Shown: positions 9,853-20,872 of the stretch, piece after piece
Position numbering within the stretch: position 1 is the first letter of the stretch
Layout of the letters: the number at the start of each line of letters is the position of its first letter
Assembly (NCBI GenBank): GCA_001557505.1
Contig: LSAX01000003.1
Coordinates: 806,001 to 870,000 of the forward strand
Source: Reticulascus tulasneorum
Taxonomy: Eukaryota; Ascomycota; Sordariomycetes; Glomerellales; Reticulascaceae
DNA length: 64,000 nt
Reading direction: 5' to 3'
Notes under the pieces: generated by a model
What the model saw: the letters and a program-made list of their open reading frames with translations, nothing else
The model's database searches: none
Told to the model about the DNA's origin: nothing
Position numbers and translations under genes: made by a program

Positions 9853-12800
9853 ATGGCTATATCAGTATGCGCTAACCCGTAACGCTACGTGGACTTCTTG
9901 CTAACAGCTGTCGCAGTGGAAGGCATTCGACTTCTTCGAGGTCACCCAAGTCAAGCTTGCCGACGACGAAACCCGCCTCTTCTTCGAAAGCAACGAGATA
10001 TCTAGCGTGTGCTCGGGCTCGGATAGTCTCTTCCTAGGCAGCTACGATGGCTATGTACGAATTATCGGAGCGGCGTGGAAGATTGTCCGCAGTTTCCATG
10101 CCCACGAGATTGGGACGATTACACACATGCGCCAGGTGGAGGGAACAAGCTTGCTAGTCACCGTATCCGTGGGTAGACCCCGATTATCCGAGAGTGGTTA
10201 GGGACTGACAGTTCGTAGGAGGATCTGAGTAGCGAGCCGGTGCTGAAGGTCTGGGCGCTTGACAAGCTGGTTAAGAAGACGAACATGCCCACCTGCTTGA
10301 GCACCTTGCACATAAACAATGGAAAGAAGCCGTTCCCAGTCAGTGTATAGGTCCAGTGTAGGAGAGGCCTCCACGCTAACGAGTGGCAGATATCCGCTTT
10401 CACGGCACTAGACGACCTATCCCAGATCGCTGTCGGATTCGCAAATGGTTCGGTCACCCTTATTCGAGGCGACCTAGTCCACGATCTAGGTGCGAAGCAG
10501 CGGGTGATATACGAATCCGAGGAGCCCGTTACCGGAGTGGAGCTCATTGCCGATGCGAAAGCCACAACTCTGTTTATTTCGACTACCGCGAGGATACTCA
10601 AGCTGGCCATCTCGAAAAAAGGACACGGCAATCCACCGAAGACAGTCGAAGACTCGGGTTGCGGCGCAGGTTGTATGACATTTGACAAGAAGACCGGGGA
10701 TGTCGTTGTAGCGAGAGACGATGCGATCTACTACTACACATTGGAAGGGAGAGGCCCGCCTCGCGCCTACGAATCGCCAAAAACCCTGGTTTCCATTTAT
10801 AATGATTACGTGGCAGTAATATGTCCGCCATCGTCTTCCACAGTTGATGCACAACCTGATCCGATGCGACGGAGGTTTGGCGGGGCTGCAGATGCGCTTT
10901 TCAATGCTTCCACGTTCGTGCTCCTGGAGTCGGATCTTAGAGTCATCGGCTATACCGAGTCTTTGATCTCGCCCGTCAAGTCCATCGTTCAATTATGGGG
11001 AGACTTGTTCATACTAACCCAGGATGGAAAGGTATGAGTTTCACATCCTCTGACGGCCGGATTGAAATTGACGATGTGTAGGTCCATCGATATCACGAGA
11101 GAACCCTACAGCAGCGACTCGAGATGCTCTACCAGCGGAACATGTTTCCCTTGGCGATTGAGCTTGCCCAAAAGTCTGGAATGGACGAGCAGCAGCAGAG
11201 CGCCATATTCCGAAGGTTCGGAGACCAGCTGTATCAGAAAGCCGACTATGACGCTGCCATGGTGCAATATATCAAAGCCATCGACACGACGGAGCCGTCG
11301 CAAGTTATCCGAAAGGTAAGTGCTCCGCCAGTCACTTTACGGTAGTCGCTGACATAAACAGTTTCTCGATACCCAAAGGATAAACAACCTTATACAATAC
11401 CTCGAGCAACTCCATGAGCACAGAAAGGCGACATCAGACCACACAACACTGCTGCTGAACTGCTATGCCAAACTTAAAGATATAGACAAGCTGGAGAAGT
11501 TTATCAAGCAGCCGGGGGATCTGAAATTTGATCTGGAAACGGCCATCTCCATGTGCAGGCAAGGCGGCTACTACGAGCAAGCTGCTTATCTCGCTCAGAA
11601 ACACGGTGAGATCGACTTGGTCGTGGACATATTGATCGAAGATTCGAAGAAATATAATGAAGCCCTGGACTTTATCTGGCATCAAGACCCAGACGTTGTG
11701 AGTGTTTTATTCCATCAAAATACGGACACTTAGCTGACTCTCTTCTAGGCGTATCCATCTCTGCAAAAGTATGCCAGAGTGCTGATAGAGAACTGCCCCA
11801 AAGACGCGACAAAGATCTTTGTTGATTACTACACCGGCCGATATCGACCGAGGCTTCAAACGATCGAGGTGGCAGACACCACCGAGAACACGACAAGCAT
11901 CGGCTATGTGGCCGGCGCAGCAGCTGGCGCAGCCAATGCCGTGCAAAACCTCACCAACCTCCTTCCTCTACCATATATGAACACCTCATCCATAGCAACA
12001 CCATCAACCCCTGGGGACGGAAAGGCGATCGTCGGCGACGCCACCATATACATGAACCCAGAAGACATACCCATCCCAAAGTACACTCCCCCACCGCCAC
12101 GGACAGCCTTCTCGTCTTTCATAGACCACCCTGATGAGTTTGTTGTTTTCCTCGAAGCATGCTTGGAGGAGAAGGACTTGAAAGAGGCCGACCGGAGAGA
12201 CTTGTATACCACGCTGTTCGAGATGTATCTTCACAAGTCGAACGAGAAGAAGGGAGAACAGCACAAGGAAGAGTGGGAAAACAAGGCGAAGAAACTCATC
12301 GAGGGCCAGGACATCCCGATGGAAAGCTCCAGCGTCCTCCTGCTGTCCCACCTCTCCGACTTCCGCGACGGCACCACCCTCGTCAAGGAGCAGTCGGGCC
12401 TGCTCTTCGACATCTTCCGCTCCTACACGTCCGCCAAGGATACCCGGGGCGCCATCAAAGCCCTTCGCAAATACGGCCCCGAGGAGCCGCAGCTGTACCC
12501 CGCCGCCCTCGCCTACCTCACTTCCGACCCCCGCATTCTCGACGAGGCGGGATCCGAGGAGCTCGCTGCGGTGCTCGCCAAGATCGACAAGGACGGCCTC
12601 ATGGCGCCGCTGCAAGTCATCCAGACCCTTGTCGGCCAGCAGGGTCAGGGCGGCGTCGCCACGATGGGCATGATCAAGCCCTACCTGCACGAGACGATCG
12701 ACCGCGAGCGGCGGGAAATCGGCGCCAACCGCCGTCGCATCGCCGCCTTCAGAGCCGAGACGGACACGAAGCGAGGCGAGCTCGCCGATCTGGGCTCCAA

Positions 12801-13107
12801 GCCCGCCGTCTTCCAGGCCACCCGCTGCTCGGACTGCGGCCAGGCCCTCGAGCTGCCCGCCGTGCATTTCCTCTGCAAGCACAGCTTCCACCAGCGCTGC
12901 CTGCGCGGCGGAGGCGGCGAGGAGTCGGAATGTCCCGTCTGCGCAAAGGACAACGCGACGATCCGCGCCCTCAGGAGGACGCAGGTTGAGACGGCCGGCA
13001 AGCACGACCTGTTCAAGGCGGAGCTGGAGCGGAGCGACGACAGGTTTGCGACGGTGGCGGATTGGTTTGGGAGGGGGGTTCTGGGCGCGCCGATCGAGTA
13101 CAACTAG
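9853..13107 (+). CDS. VPS11: Vacuolar protein sorting protein VPS11 (HOPS/CORVET core)
   Basis: Core subunit of the class C Vps complexes HOPS and CORVET, which tether endosomes and vacuoles. Seven exons: 9853-9864, 9917-10168, 10219-10338, 10390-11031, 11082-11315, 11362-11697 and 11749-13107, giving 984 residues. It opens MAIS|WKAFDFFEVTQVKL and runs through an N-terminal beta-propeller (GSYDGYVRII, AVGFANGSVTLIRGDL) and an alpha-solenoid with clathrin-like repeats (RTLQQRLEMLYQRNMFPLAI, YPSLQKYARVLIENCP). It ends with a RING-H2 finger at about residues 892-934 (CSDC..CKHSFHQRC..CPVC). The length fits the family. The first coding exon is only 12 nt. A second acceptor 9 nt upstream at 9907 would add LSQ after MAIS; I prefer 9916. 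All introns are 46-53 bp with normal borders. Confidence 0.95.
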
Positions 13108-14414
13108 ACGAGAGCAGCTAACAGGCCTCCAAATTCCGATGGGTTCTTCATGGGATTCACAATTGACACTGTTTCCCAGCATCTCTACGGGGTGAAAGTC
13201 AAATGATGAGAATAATGATTGGGTATGCGATACAAACAACGCTCGCTCTATCCTGAGACGATGGCCACCGAACCTTCGTAATCGCGCCTACACAGACAAG
13301 ATAGGTTCCCTGATTCCATCCGCCATTACTCGACATCCCTCCCTCCGGCCGATGGATGCAATGCATGTAGCTCCAAAAGCAGTAACACAAGCCCGCCCAT
13401 CAAGCACCTCGCATTCTATTGGATTCGATTTCACTACGCCACGCCTTCCCTCCTGACCTCGGTATCCTCCTCCTTAGTATACTCGTGCCCCGTCCTTCCG
13501 GTCCGTCCTTCCATGCCACTCGCGGCTCCCTGCCTAACCACATTTCCTTCCCAGGCTTTCCCAGCCGTATCAACCCAATTTCGTCCCAACATGTACTCGT
13601 CACAATTTGCCCTGCTCCCGAAAACCAAAAACCGCCGCCGCCACCATCGCGTGTGTGGTAAACTAAAACAAGGAAAGGGGGATGAAAAGAATAGAAAAGA
13701 AAATATGATGTGTGCAAGCTCCCGGCCCCAGTGCCGATGATTCCGATTTGATCTCTGGGAGAAACCCCATCCCCGGTAGAAAATGCGTATCTTTTAGAAT
13801 CAGAATGCCTGCCTGCCGGTTCCCAAAGTGATATTAGTTCCAACCGAGTGATTTTATTCCTTTTCGATCCGAGATGTACTATCGTTGCAATCTTTCATGT
13901 TGTTCCCTCGCCTTCAGCAACGTGCATGGCAAATTCCCGGCGCGGCCGCGTTCCAGCAATCCGAGTTGAAGGTAGAGGGGCCGGAGCGACCCAAATGTGG
14001 TAATGAAGAAATGGCGAGTAAGGGGTGGGGGGGGTCTCGAGCCTTAGGTAGCTGAAAATAACACAACGCAACCACCGTCTATAATAAAATCAAAACAAGG
14101 CTGATACGGTGCTATTCGCAATCCGCTTGAGTAAAGTTGCAGCGATTTCTCGTCGCCGAAAAAGGAGGTTGCAATCTGATTGCATGCTGGTCTTCGTCTT
14201 ATGGGGGTGATTTGGTGTATATGTCTTGTCGCAAAAAGCAGGCGAAAGGATGAGGGTGGTGTTTAAAGAGCTGAGAAATTCAAAAAAGTCCGCCTGCCGT
14301 ATGCAAATACCATTGTACTTCGGAACCCCTGTTCCTAAGCCAATATACATGATGTGAGAATGAAGAGGAGAGGGAGTGAAGGGGTGAAAGTTGTGCCAGA
14401 GGCCAGAATAGCCC
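13108..14414. other. Convergent intergenic region
   Basis: It contains the 3' flanks of VPS11 (+) and the kinase gene (-). Short open frames overlap each other on both strands without any family signature. The stretch from 14040 to 14110 is A-rich (ATAATAAAATCAAAAC). No RNA gene was seen. Confidence 0.5.
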
Positions 14415-17400
14415 CTAGTCAGGGTGGAATGTGACTTCTTCGCCGTGGACGACAATCTTCTTCGCAGTTTCAGTGCTGGCGATGCTAGCGTTGGTGTCTC
14501 GTCGTCTTGCTGCGTAGACAGCACGACCATTGTTTGCATCATGTGGCTTCTTCTTCTTCTTAGACTTGGCCATCACCAGGCCCTCATCGCTTTCACTGTC
14601 GTCGTCATCGTCATCGAATGACCGACTAGAAGAAGAGATGTTTCTGCGAGGGAGCTTTGCGTAATTATGCACTGGAATGGCTCCGCTGTGAAGAGCGGCA
14701 TGCTCCTCGTACTGTTCCAGAGGGAAGCCTGCGACTGGGCCTTTTCCCCCAGCAGGAGGGGTGAGATCGTCGATAGTCTCCAGTAGAGAGGTGCGGGTAT
14801 TCACAACGCCAGGCTCGACGAGCAATTCGCCTTCGAGGTCATTGGAGACAGAGCTGGAGCCACTCAACAGAGCAGGCAGCGAGGGATCGGACTGGAAAGC
14901 AAGCATTCGCTCCTTGGAGGGGTAATTCGTCGACGAGATGGGGCTGGTCATCTCGCTTGGAATGGTTAGTGGCGTTGCCATGCCCGCCATCGATGTCGAG
15001 CTGTATGATTGAAGCGTTTCCATCGTATCTCCGCGAGAAGGAGGTGGTGGGTGACATGGGAAGAACTCATCATCTGGGGATGGGGGGCAAGGAACCTCGG
15101 CGGGGTCTAGGTCTGCCTGTGCCTGAGCAGCTTTTAGTTGACTGACAACTTTGTCGCGGTATTCATTAATCTGTTTTCTTTGCAAGTCTTCCTTAGCACG
15201 TGCGAAGGATTCTGGAGTCGAAGAGTTGTAGTTCCGTGGAGGAGGAGTCTTTCCCTCTGGAACATCTCGAGCGTATTGGATTCTATTGGCAGTCCGAGGC
15301 CGTTCGTCTAGGTCGACACTTGGGCGCTGGCTCTCATAGATGTTCGAGTCCGACTGCGGATGGCCATGTTGGTAGCCGGTAATTGCTCGAGGGGAGAAGA
15401 ACAAGGGCGATGGTAGGGTGCCGCCCGTCTTCGCCTTGCCAAGATCGATAGACCTGATATGCCGAGGTCGGGTTGGCTTGTGGACACTCCCGGGGGCGAC
15501 TGCGGTGCTCAGTCCAACCTTGGCCGGGGCACGCTTATCGACGCTTGCAAATAGACCACGATCGACTGACCGAGCACGAGAGACGTCATCGGATACGTGA
15601 CTGTCCATATCCCTCGTCTTTCGTAGCTCCTTCATTGGATCATCTGAGTGCCCGTCGTAGTGAGGCGTGCTGGGCATAGTCCTAGCCTCGGGTAAGCCTG
15701 CTGTGAGGCTCAAAAAGGTATGGCCCGTCGACCAAGCCTGTGAGTGTCGTTGGGAAGGCTTGCGTTCTATAGAAGAGCCAGGGGCTGCCTCGTCATCCGC
15801 AGAGTAATCATGCGCGATATCTACCGGGGACTCGTTGATTTGTCGAGAACTCCCTCGGGTGACGATTGGCTTCGCGATAGCAGTTGCCAGTGGATCGTAG
15901 GGCGAGTCAAGAGGGCTGGCAACGACGCTTTGGGCAAGCGGATGTTCAGCACCACCAGCGACGTCCCTTGCATCAGAGAAATAATCGTCGCTCTTGAGAC
16001 TCCTTCGCCTAGCATCGCGTGGGTGCGGAGTCGCCGGGAGATTATACATGCTATCTCCAGCGGAACTCGTAGCACTGCTGGCAGCTCTCCGTCGAGATCT
16101 GCTATCGCTTCGCTCTCCTAAAGGGTGCATCACCTTGCCAACAACCTTTTTAGCCACCGACCTAGCACGTTCGAGGAATGTGATAGGGACGACAGCGTAT
16201 GCTGTCTCCTTGTCGTTGACCTGCACTCTTCTACCTTGTGATGGGCGGGCCGGATCGGTGTCGTCAAGCCATCCGATTAGGTTCGGGATGCCGTGGGTGA
16301 CCCATTTGTGTCTCTTGATATCCCTGAGCCGTATACGTCTCTCCGGGTTCCTAGTAAACATCTTGCGAAGAAGGTTGATAAGCTCGGGGTCGACGTCCTC
16401 GTAGGCCAGCTCATTGTCATCTCGGTAAGGAGGATTATTCTGCCGTTTGTAGAGCGAAGTGGCATTCGGAGCTGTAGATGGGTCAACGGGCCGAAGTCGC
16501 TTCTGCGGAATGAATACATCCTCGGTAGCTATCTTGCGGAACATCTGCCATTCGTCCTCGGCCTGGAAAGGGATCCGGGCATAGATAAGGCAATAGAGTG
16601 TTACGCCCAGCGACCAGATGTCAATCATCTCGGAGATTCTCGGCTGCTCGGTCAAATCCGTGTCGGTGTAGCAGAGCTCGGGCGCGAAGAAAGCCGGGGT
16701 GCCCACCGTCTTGGCGAGCTCGAGATCGTCATCGAAATCTTGGGCCTCGGACTCGGAGACGGTCTCATCATCCGGCTCGCCGTCGCGGATGGGGCGACCA
16801 AAGTACGAAACTCCAAAGTCCGAGATCTTGACGCGATGATCCCTGGTCCATAGCAGATTGGCGGGCTTAATATCCCTATGCACCACGCCCTGGTAGTGCA
16901 AGTACTCGAGACCCAACACAACGTCGCGGAAGGTCGATCTCGCTTTCTCCAGCGTGAAGCAAGGGACGTAAGAGAAATCTTCGGCAAAAGGGTCGTGGGC
17001 CCTGGGGTTGTAGTCGATGGACGACATGTGGGAGATGATTGAATCAGCCATGCTCGGCGATCGGCCTCTAAATGCTGCCTCTTCCATGTAGGCCCCGAAC
17101 ATCGTCCCATCCAAAGCGGTGGACGAGCCGGGGTTAGAGCGAAGGGCGCCTGGCGTTTCGATGTCGCTATAATCGACCGACTCCAAATCCGGGTCGGACA
17201 TCTGGGTCGCTGCCCTGCCCATGGATCTGACCGACTGGGTCCGAGACGGGGCTCTCGAGGCGGCTCGAGATGTGGCTCGGGAGGCCTGCAGCGAGCTGGG
17301 AATGGAACCGTCCGTGCCGATACGCTCGAGAATTCCAAGGTCATCCTTGGACGGAATGCGGGACTGAGACCCGCTGCTGCCGTCGTCGGCGACGCCGTGT

Positions 17401-18389
17401 TCCATCGACCAGTAGTCGTGCGGGCCTGCTTGCGCTTGTACCATCTTTGCCCGCTTCAATTCCTTGATGGCTTGCCGTTGTTCGATGAGCAGGTCATACT
17501 GCTCCTCTTCGGACGTGGGTGGGTCGCCTCGCATTTCGCGCTCGACTCGACGGCGTTCGTAGAGGCAGATGTGGGGGAGGCCTTTCTTCCGCCATACCAC
17601 CTCGCCGAGCTCCACGTGCTCCAGGATGAGGTAGATCTTCTTGAGCTCGGGGTCGTCGATGATCTCGAATAGGGAAACGACGTTCGGGTGTCTCATCTTC
17701 TTGAGGATGGCAATCTCCCTCATTGTCTTGTCCTGGGGCGACATGGCGGCAACCTTACCCAACCGGCGCTTCTTAGAGTACCTAGGAATGATCTTGATGG
17801 CGACATTTTCTCCGTTCTCGAGGTTGCGTGCCAGCTTGACTTTGCCGTGCATGCCACGGCCAATCTCCTCGATGACTTCATACTGGTTAATGAGCTTTCG
17901 GCCGGTAATGCTGTCGGAGTCGATCAGGGCTTTGTGAGTTCTGCAGTTGATCACAGTCAGTTCATTGATCGTCCGGTTTGCGAAACGCCATGGTGGTTCC
18001 CCGCGCGAAGAGCAAATCTGGCGAAAGGCGCCAGAAGCGAACAACCAAGCATGGGGTAGATGATGCAGCAGGAAAAAGCGGCACACAAACATTGGGCGAC
18101 GGAGAGAAACAATTGTATATGGGGCCACTACTTACTCCCTGACTTTGTGGTTTTGCAGCGGGTGCAAATATGGACTGCCCGTGTCCGCTGCCGGCGTGGT
18201 CGACTCGGAGGCAGGGTGGACTGGGAAGCTGACCTTGGGCCGCGGGTTGGACGGGCTGAAGAGACCGGGCGAGGTGATGGGAGTGCTGCTCGCAGTCCTC
18301 GAGGGAAGCAGCGCGGCGGTAGGAGTAATCAAAGCATGGAGTTGGGGGTGTTGAGGGTGCTTCGACCCCGAAGGCTGGTCGGGCTCCAT
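14415..18389 (-). CDS. Ser/Thr protein kinase, CaMKK/Ssp1-like (SNF1-activating type)
   Basis: Protein kinase resembling fungal CaM-kinase kinases (S. pombe Ssp1, yeast Sak1/Tos3/Elm1 group), which phosphorylate AMPK/SNF1. Exons 18136-18389 and 14415-17940; the intron of 195 bp (GTAAGT..CAG) is within KVRE|THKAL. Length 1259 residues. The kinase domain starts near residue 105 (NQYEVIEEIGRGMHGKVKLA). It has VAIK Lys134, HRDIKPAN with Asp441, DFG at about 459-461 and GTPAFFAPELCY in the activation loop. A Ser/Arg-rich insert of nearly 200 residues lies between the hinge (YLILEHVELG) and helix E (FTLEKARSTFRDVVLGL). A long disordered C-terminal half ends GEEVTFHPD. The start ATG at 18389 (MEPDQPSG) is the first ATG in that frame; upstream only GTG is in frame. 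Cytosolic signalling role; CaM binding was not verified. Confidence 0.93.
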
Positions 18390-19163
18390 GTAAGCTGTTG
18401 TGATGTGGTTCTCAGTCGGCGACGAGTCGACATAATGAGGCGGGAGCACACGAAGTCGAGGCTCGCACGACGGCCCTAGGCGAGAGGGGGGATCGGTCTC
18501 GAGATTCAGATTCCCATTGTTGCTGATGGGGGGCGGAGGAGGGGGGGGGGGACCAGAATGAAGTATTCGGTAGAGGTACGGAGTCGTGAGAGTCGCGATT
18601 GCTGGTGAAGGACAAGGACGAGGACGAGTAGGAGGGGAAAAAAAAGGTTAAGGTTTGAAGTTGCGTACGATTGATCGTCGAGGTCCCTGGGGGAGGTGAG
18701 AGAGTTGAGTGAATGGTGGGAGGCAAAGCAAGCCAAAAGTGTTGAAAAGGAAGCGTGGTGGTTGTGTAGTAGTGGTGGGAAGGATGAGAAGAAGGTTCAA
18801 CGTCAGTCAGGGCGGCGGTGGTAGTGGTGGTGGTGGTGGGTTTGGGTCCTCCAGTTGGTCTGCCCCAGTTCGGGTAGGGTAAAAAGAAAAGGTACCTAAC
18901 GGTACGTACCAGGGGTGGGCAGGACAGGCAGGGCTTGTCAATCAAAAAAAGTGTGGGTGACGCGAGTTGGAGGGGGTGCCTCCCCAATTATTATGAGGTG
19001 AGAGCGATGGGCAGAGACTACGGTGAGAACCTATAGATCCGCACTGTGTGGGACTAGAAACAGCCCACCCACCAAGGACTGGTAGTGCGAGGAAGGTACA
19101 TCATGTATGCAGTAGTATTTGTGGAGGAGGAGGAGGAGGTACCTATGTAAGTTAAGTTGAGGT

Positions 19164-19193
19164 AAGGCAAGGCAAGGCAAGGCAAGGCAAGGC
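19164..19193 (+). repeat. (AAGGC)6 microsatellite
   Basis: Six perfect pentanucleotide copies in the spacer upstream of the kinase gene. Confidence 0.95.
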
Positions 19194-19780
19194 GAGGTAG
19201 AGGGGGCAAGATATCCAGATGTCTTGCGGTTGCTGGTGCTGCTTCTGCTGCTGAGGAATAGGATGGCGGACGGATGCTGCGAGAAGGGCAGCAGAGCGCA
19301 AAGAGTGACAGTATCGGTTTTGGGTGAGAAAGAGGCGCCCGCAGAGTGGGAATTAATAGAGGGGCGACCTTGGCTTATTCCCTTGGGGGGAAACCTTCTT
19401 ACGATAATAATGATGGATTTCGGTACCTCGCTGCAGTTACGAAAAACTATACGCTATCAGTGCGGATACCGCCGTTGTTTACAGTGGGTGTGGGTGTGCC
19501 CCTCTCCAGCTGCAGCAGAGACGAGAGCCCATGCCTCCCCGGAACGGGGCTAGTTAGGTATCGTACATGTAATCTGTATGTGTATTTGCGGTTCAGATGC
19601 GCAAGATCGCTTAGTGGTGTATGTAGTATCATCGGAGGACCATCGAAGGTACGAGTTACAGTAAGGTAGATGATGAGGCACCCAGGTAGTATATCGACCT
19701 GGTGCTGGGTGGCTGCCCTGCCCTGGCTGGAGAGGAGGATGAGGACGAGGAGGAGGGGCCGGGCTGTGGATCTGTTGCAT

Positions 19781-19821
19781 GTGTGAGTGCGTGAGTGCGT
19801 GTGTGCGTGTGTGTGTGTGAG
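19781..19821 (+). repeat. GT-rich simple repeat
   Basis: Imperfect (GT)n tract interspersed with GAGTGC and GC units, ending in an uninterrupted GTGTGTGTGTGTGA. Confidence 0.9.
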
Positions 19822-20858
19822 AAAAGTGAGGTCAAGGTGGCTTGCTCGGAGGAGATTCACCCACCATCATTCTCACCATAATTTTACATACCATAAGGTA
19901 CTACGGACTACACGTACCACCACAACCATCGACCGCCATCAGCATCATCATCGAACCAGAAGAGGCACAGGGGGTGCGAAGCTTATCGCGCTAAGACCTT
20001 GCCGATCGGGGGTGATTGGTTACGCAACGGCCCAAGCTGTTCGAATTAAAATAAAATAAATGGCGGCCACACTTCTTTTTCTTTTGGGGGAGGGGAGGAG
20101 GAGGAAGGGGAGGGGAGGGTCCATGGGCTTTTCCAAAAATCCATTTGCGTGTTGCCTGGGCTTGCTTGCCATCTGGTCGACCCGAAACCGAGGATTCTCG
20201 TCCCATCGCAAGGGAAAATGTTGGGCTTGTGGCTTGATGGCCGTGAATTGGGGACTTTGGCAGCCCAGCAAGCACTCACTCATGATGTTTCTCTCTTTCT
20301 TTCCTTTTCCTCTTCGTACATCGTCAACTTTGGAATCCACAGAGGTCTTTCTTTTCGTCGCTCGAGCATTAAGCCGTTGATTGCCATGCCGCGGAGTTGA
20401 CCTTTTTCTTTCTTTCTCTCGTCCCTCCCCCTTGCTACATGCGTTTTTTCCTGGGTTATTCTCCTCGAGGTTATGAGAACTCAAAACTTTCTTCTTTTTT
20501 TCATTTTTTGCCGTTCCGAGATCGGGTGTCGGGGTGCGCCCGCACTGTGCAGGGGGAAAACGCACGGGGCAAGAGTGGCTAGCTACACTGCCCTACATGG
20601 CAGCCAAGCAGACATGAAAACGGGAGAACTTCGAGCTTTTCTGCGTCTGTTTTGCCTTACCTGCCTCCCCAGGCACGGGCTGCTGGTTACACGTCAGGGA
20701 AGGCAGTCGTGAGGCAAAGTTTAACGGTGAGGGTACGGGAATGTAGGGCATGTAAGGATGTCTGCATACGCATCCATGGTTTTGGATGGGTTGAGGCTGC
20801 GACCCAACGCAGTACTACCTACCGTGACGAAGTATAATGCCTGCCTACGATATAGCCT

Positions 20859-20872
20859 ACTACCTAGGTAGT
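20859..20872. promoter_or_regulatory. 14-bp palindrome ACTACCTAGGTAGT
   Basis: Perfect palindrome centred on CCTAGG. It is one of several related intergenic palindromes in the window. The function is unknown. Confidence 0.6.

Noticed and set aside
12004..13239. 411-codon minus-strand frame antisense to VPS11
   Set aside because: It is a shadow of the GC-rich VPS11 coding sequence. The plus strand carries a clear RING-H2 finger in frame.
18412..18987. 191-codon minus frame upstream of the kinase start
   Set aside because: It is not in frame with the kinase exon, is low complexity, and lies in the presumed leader region.
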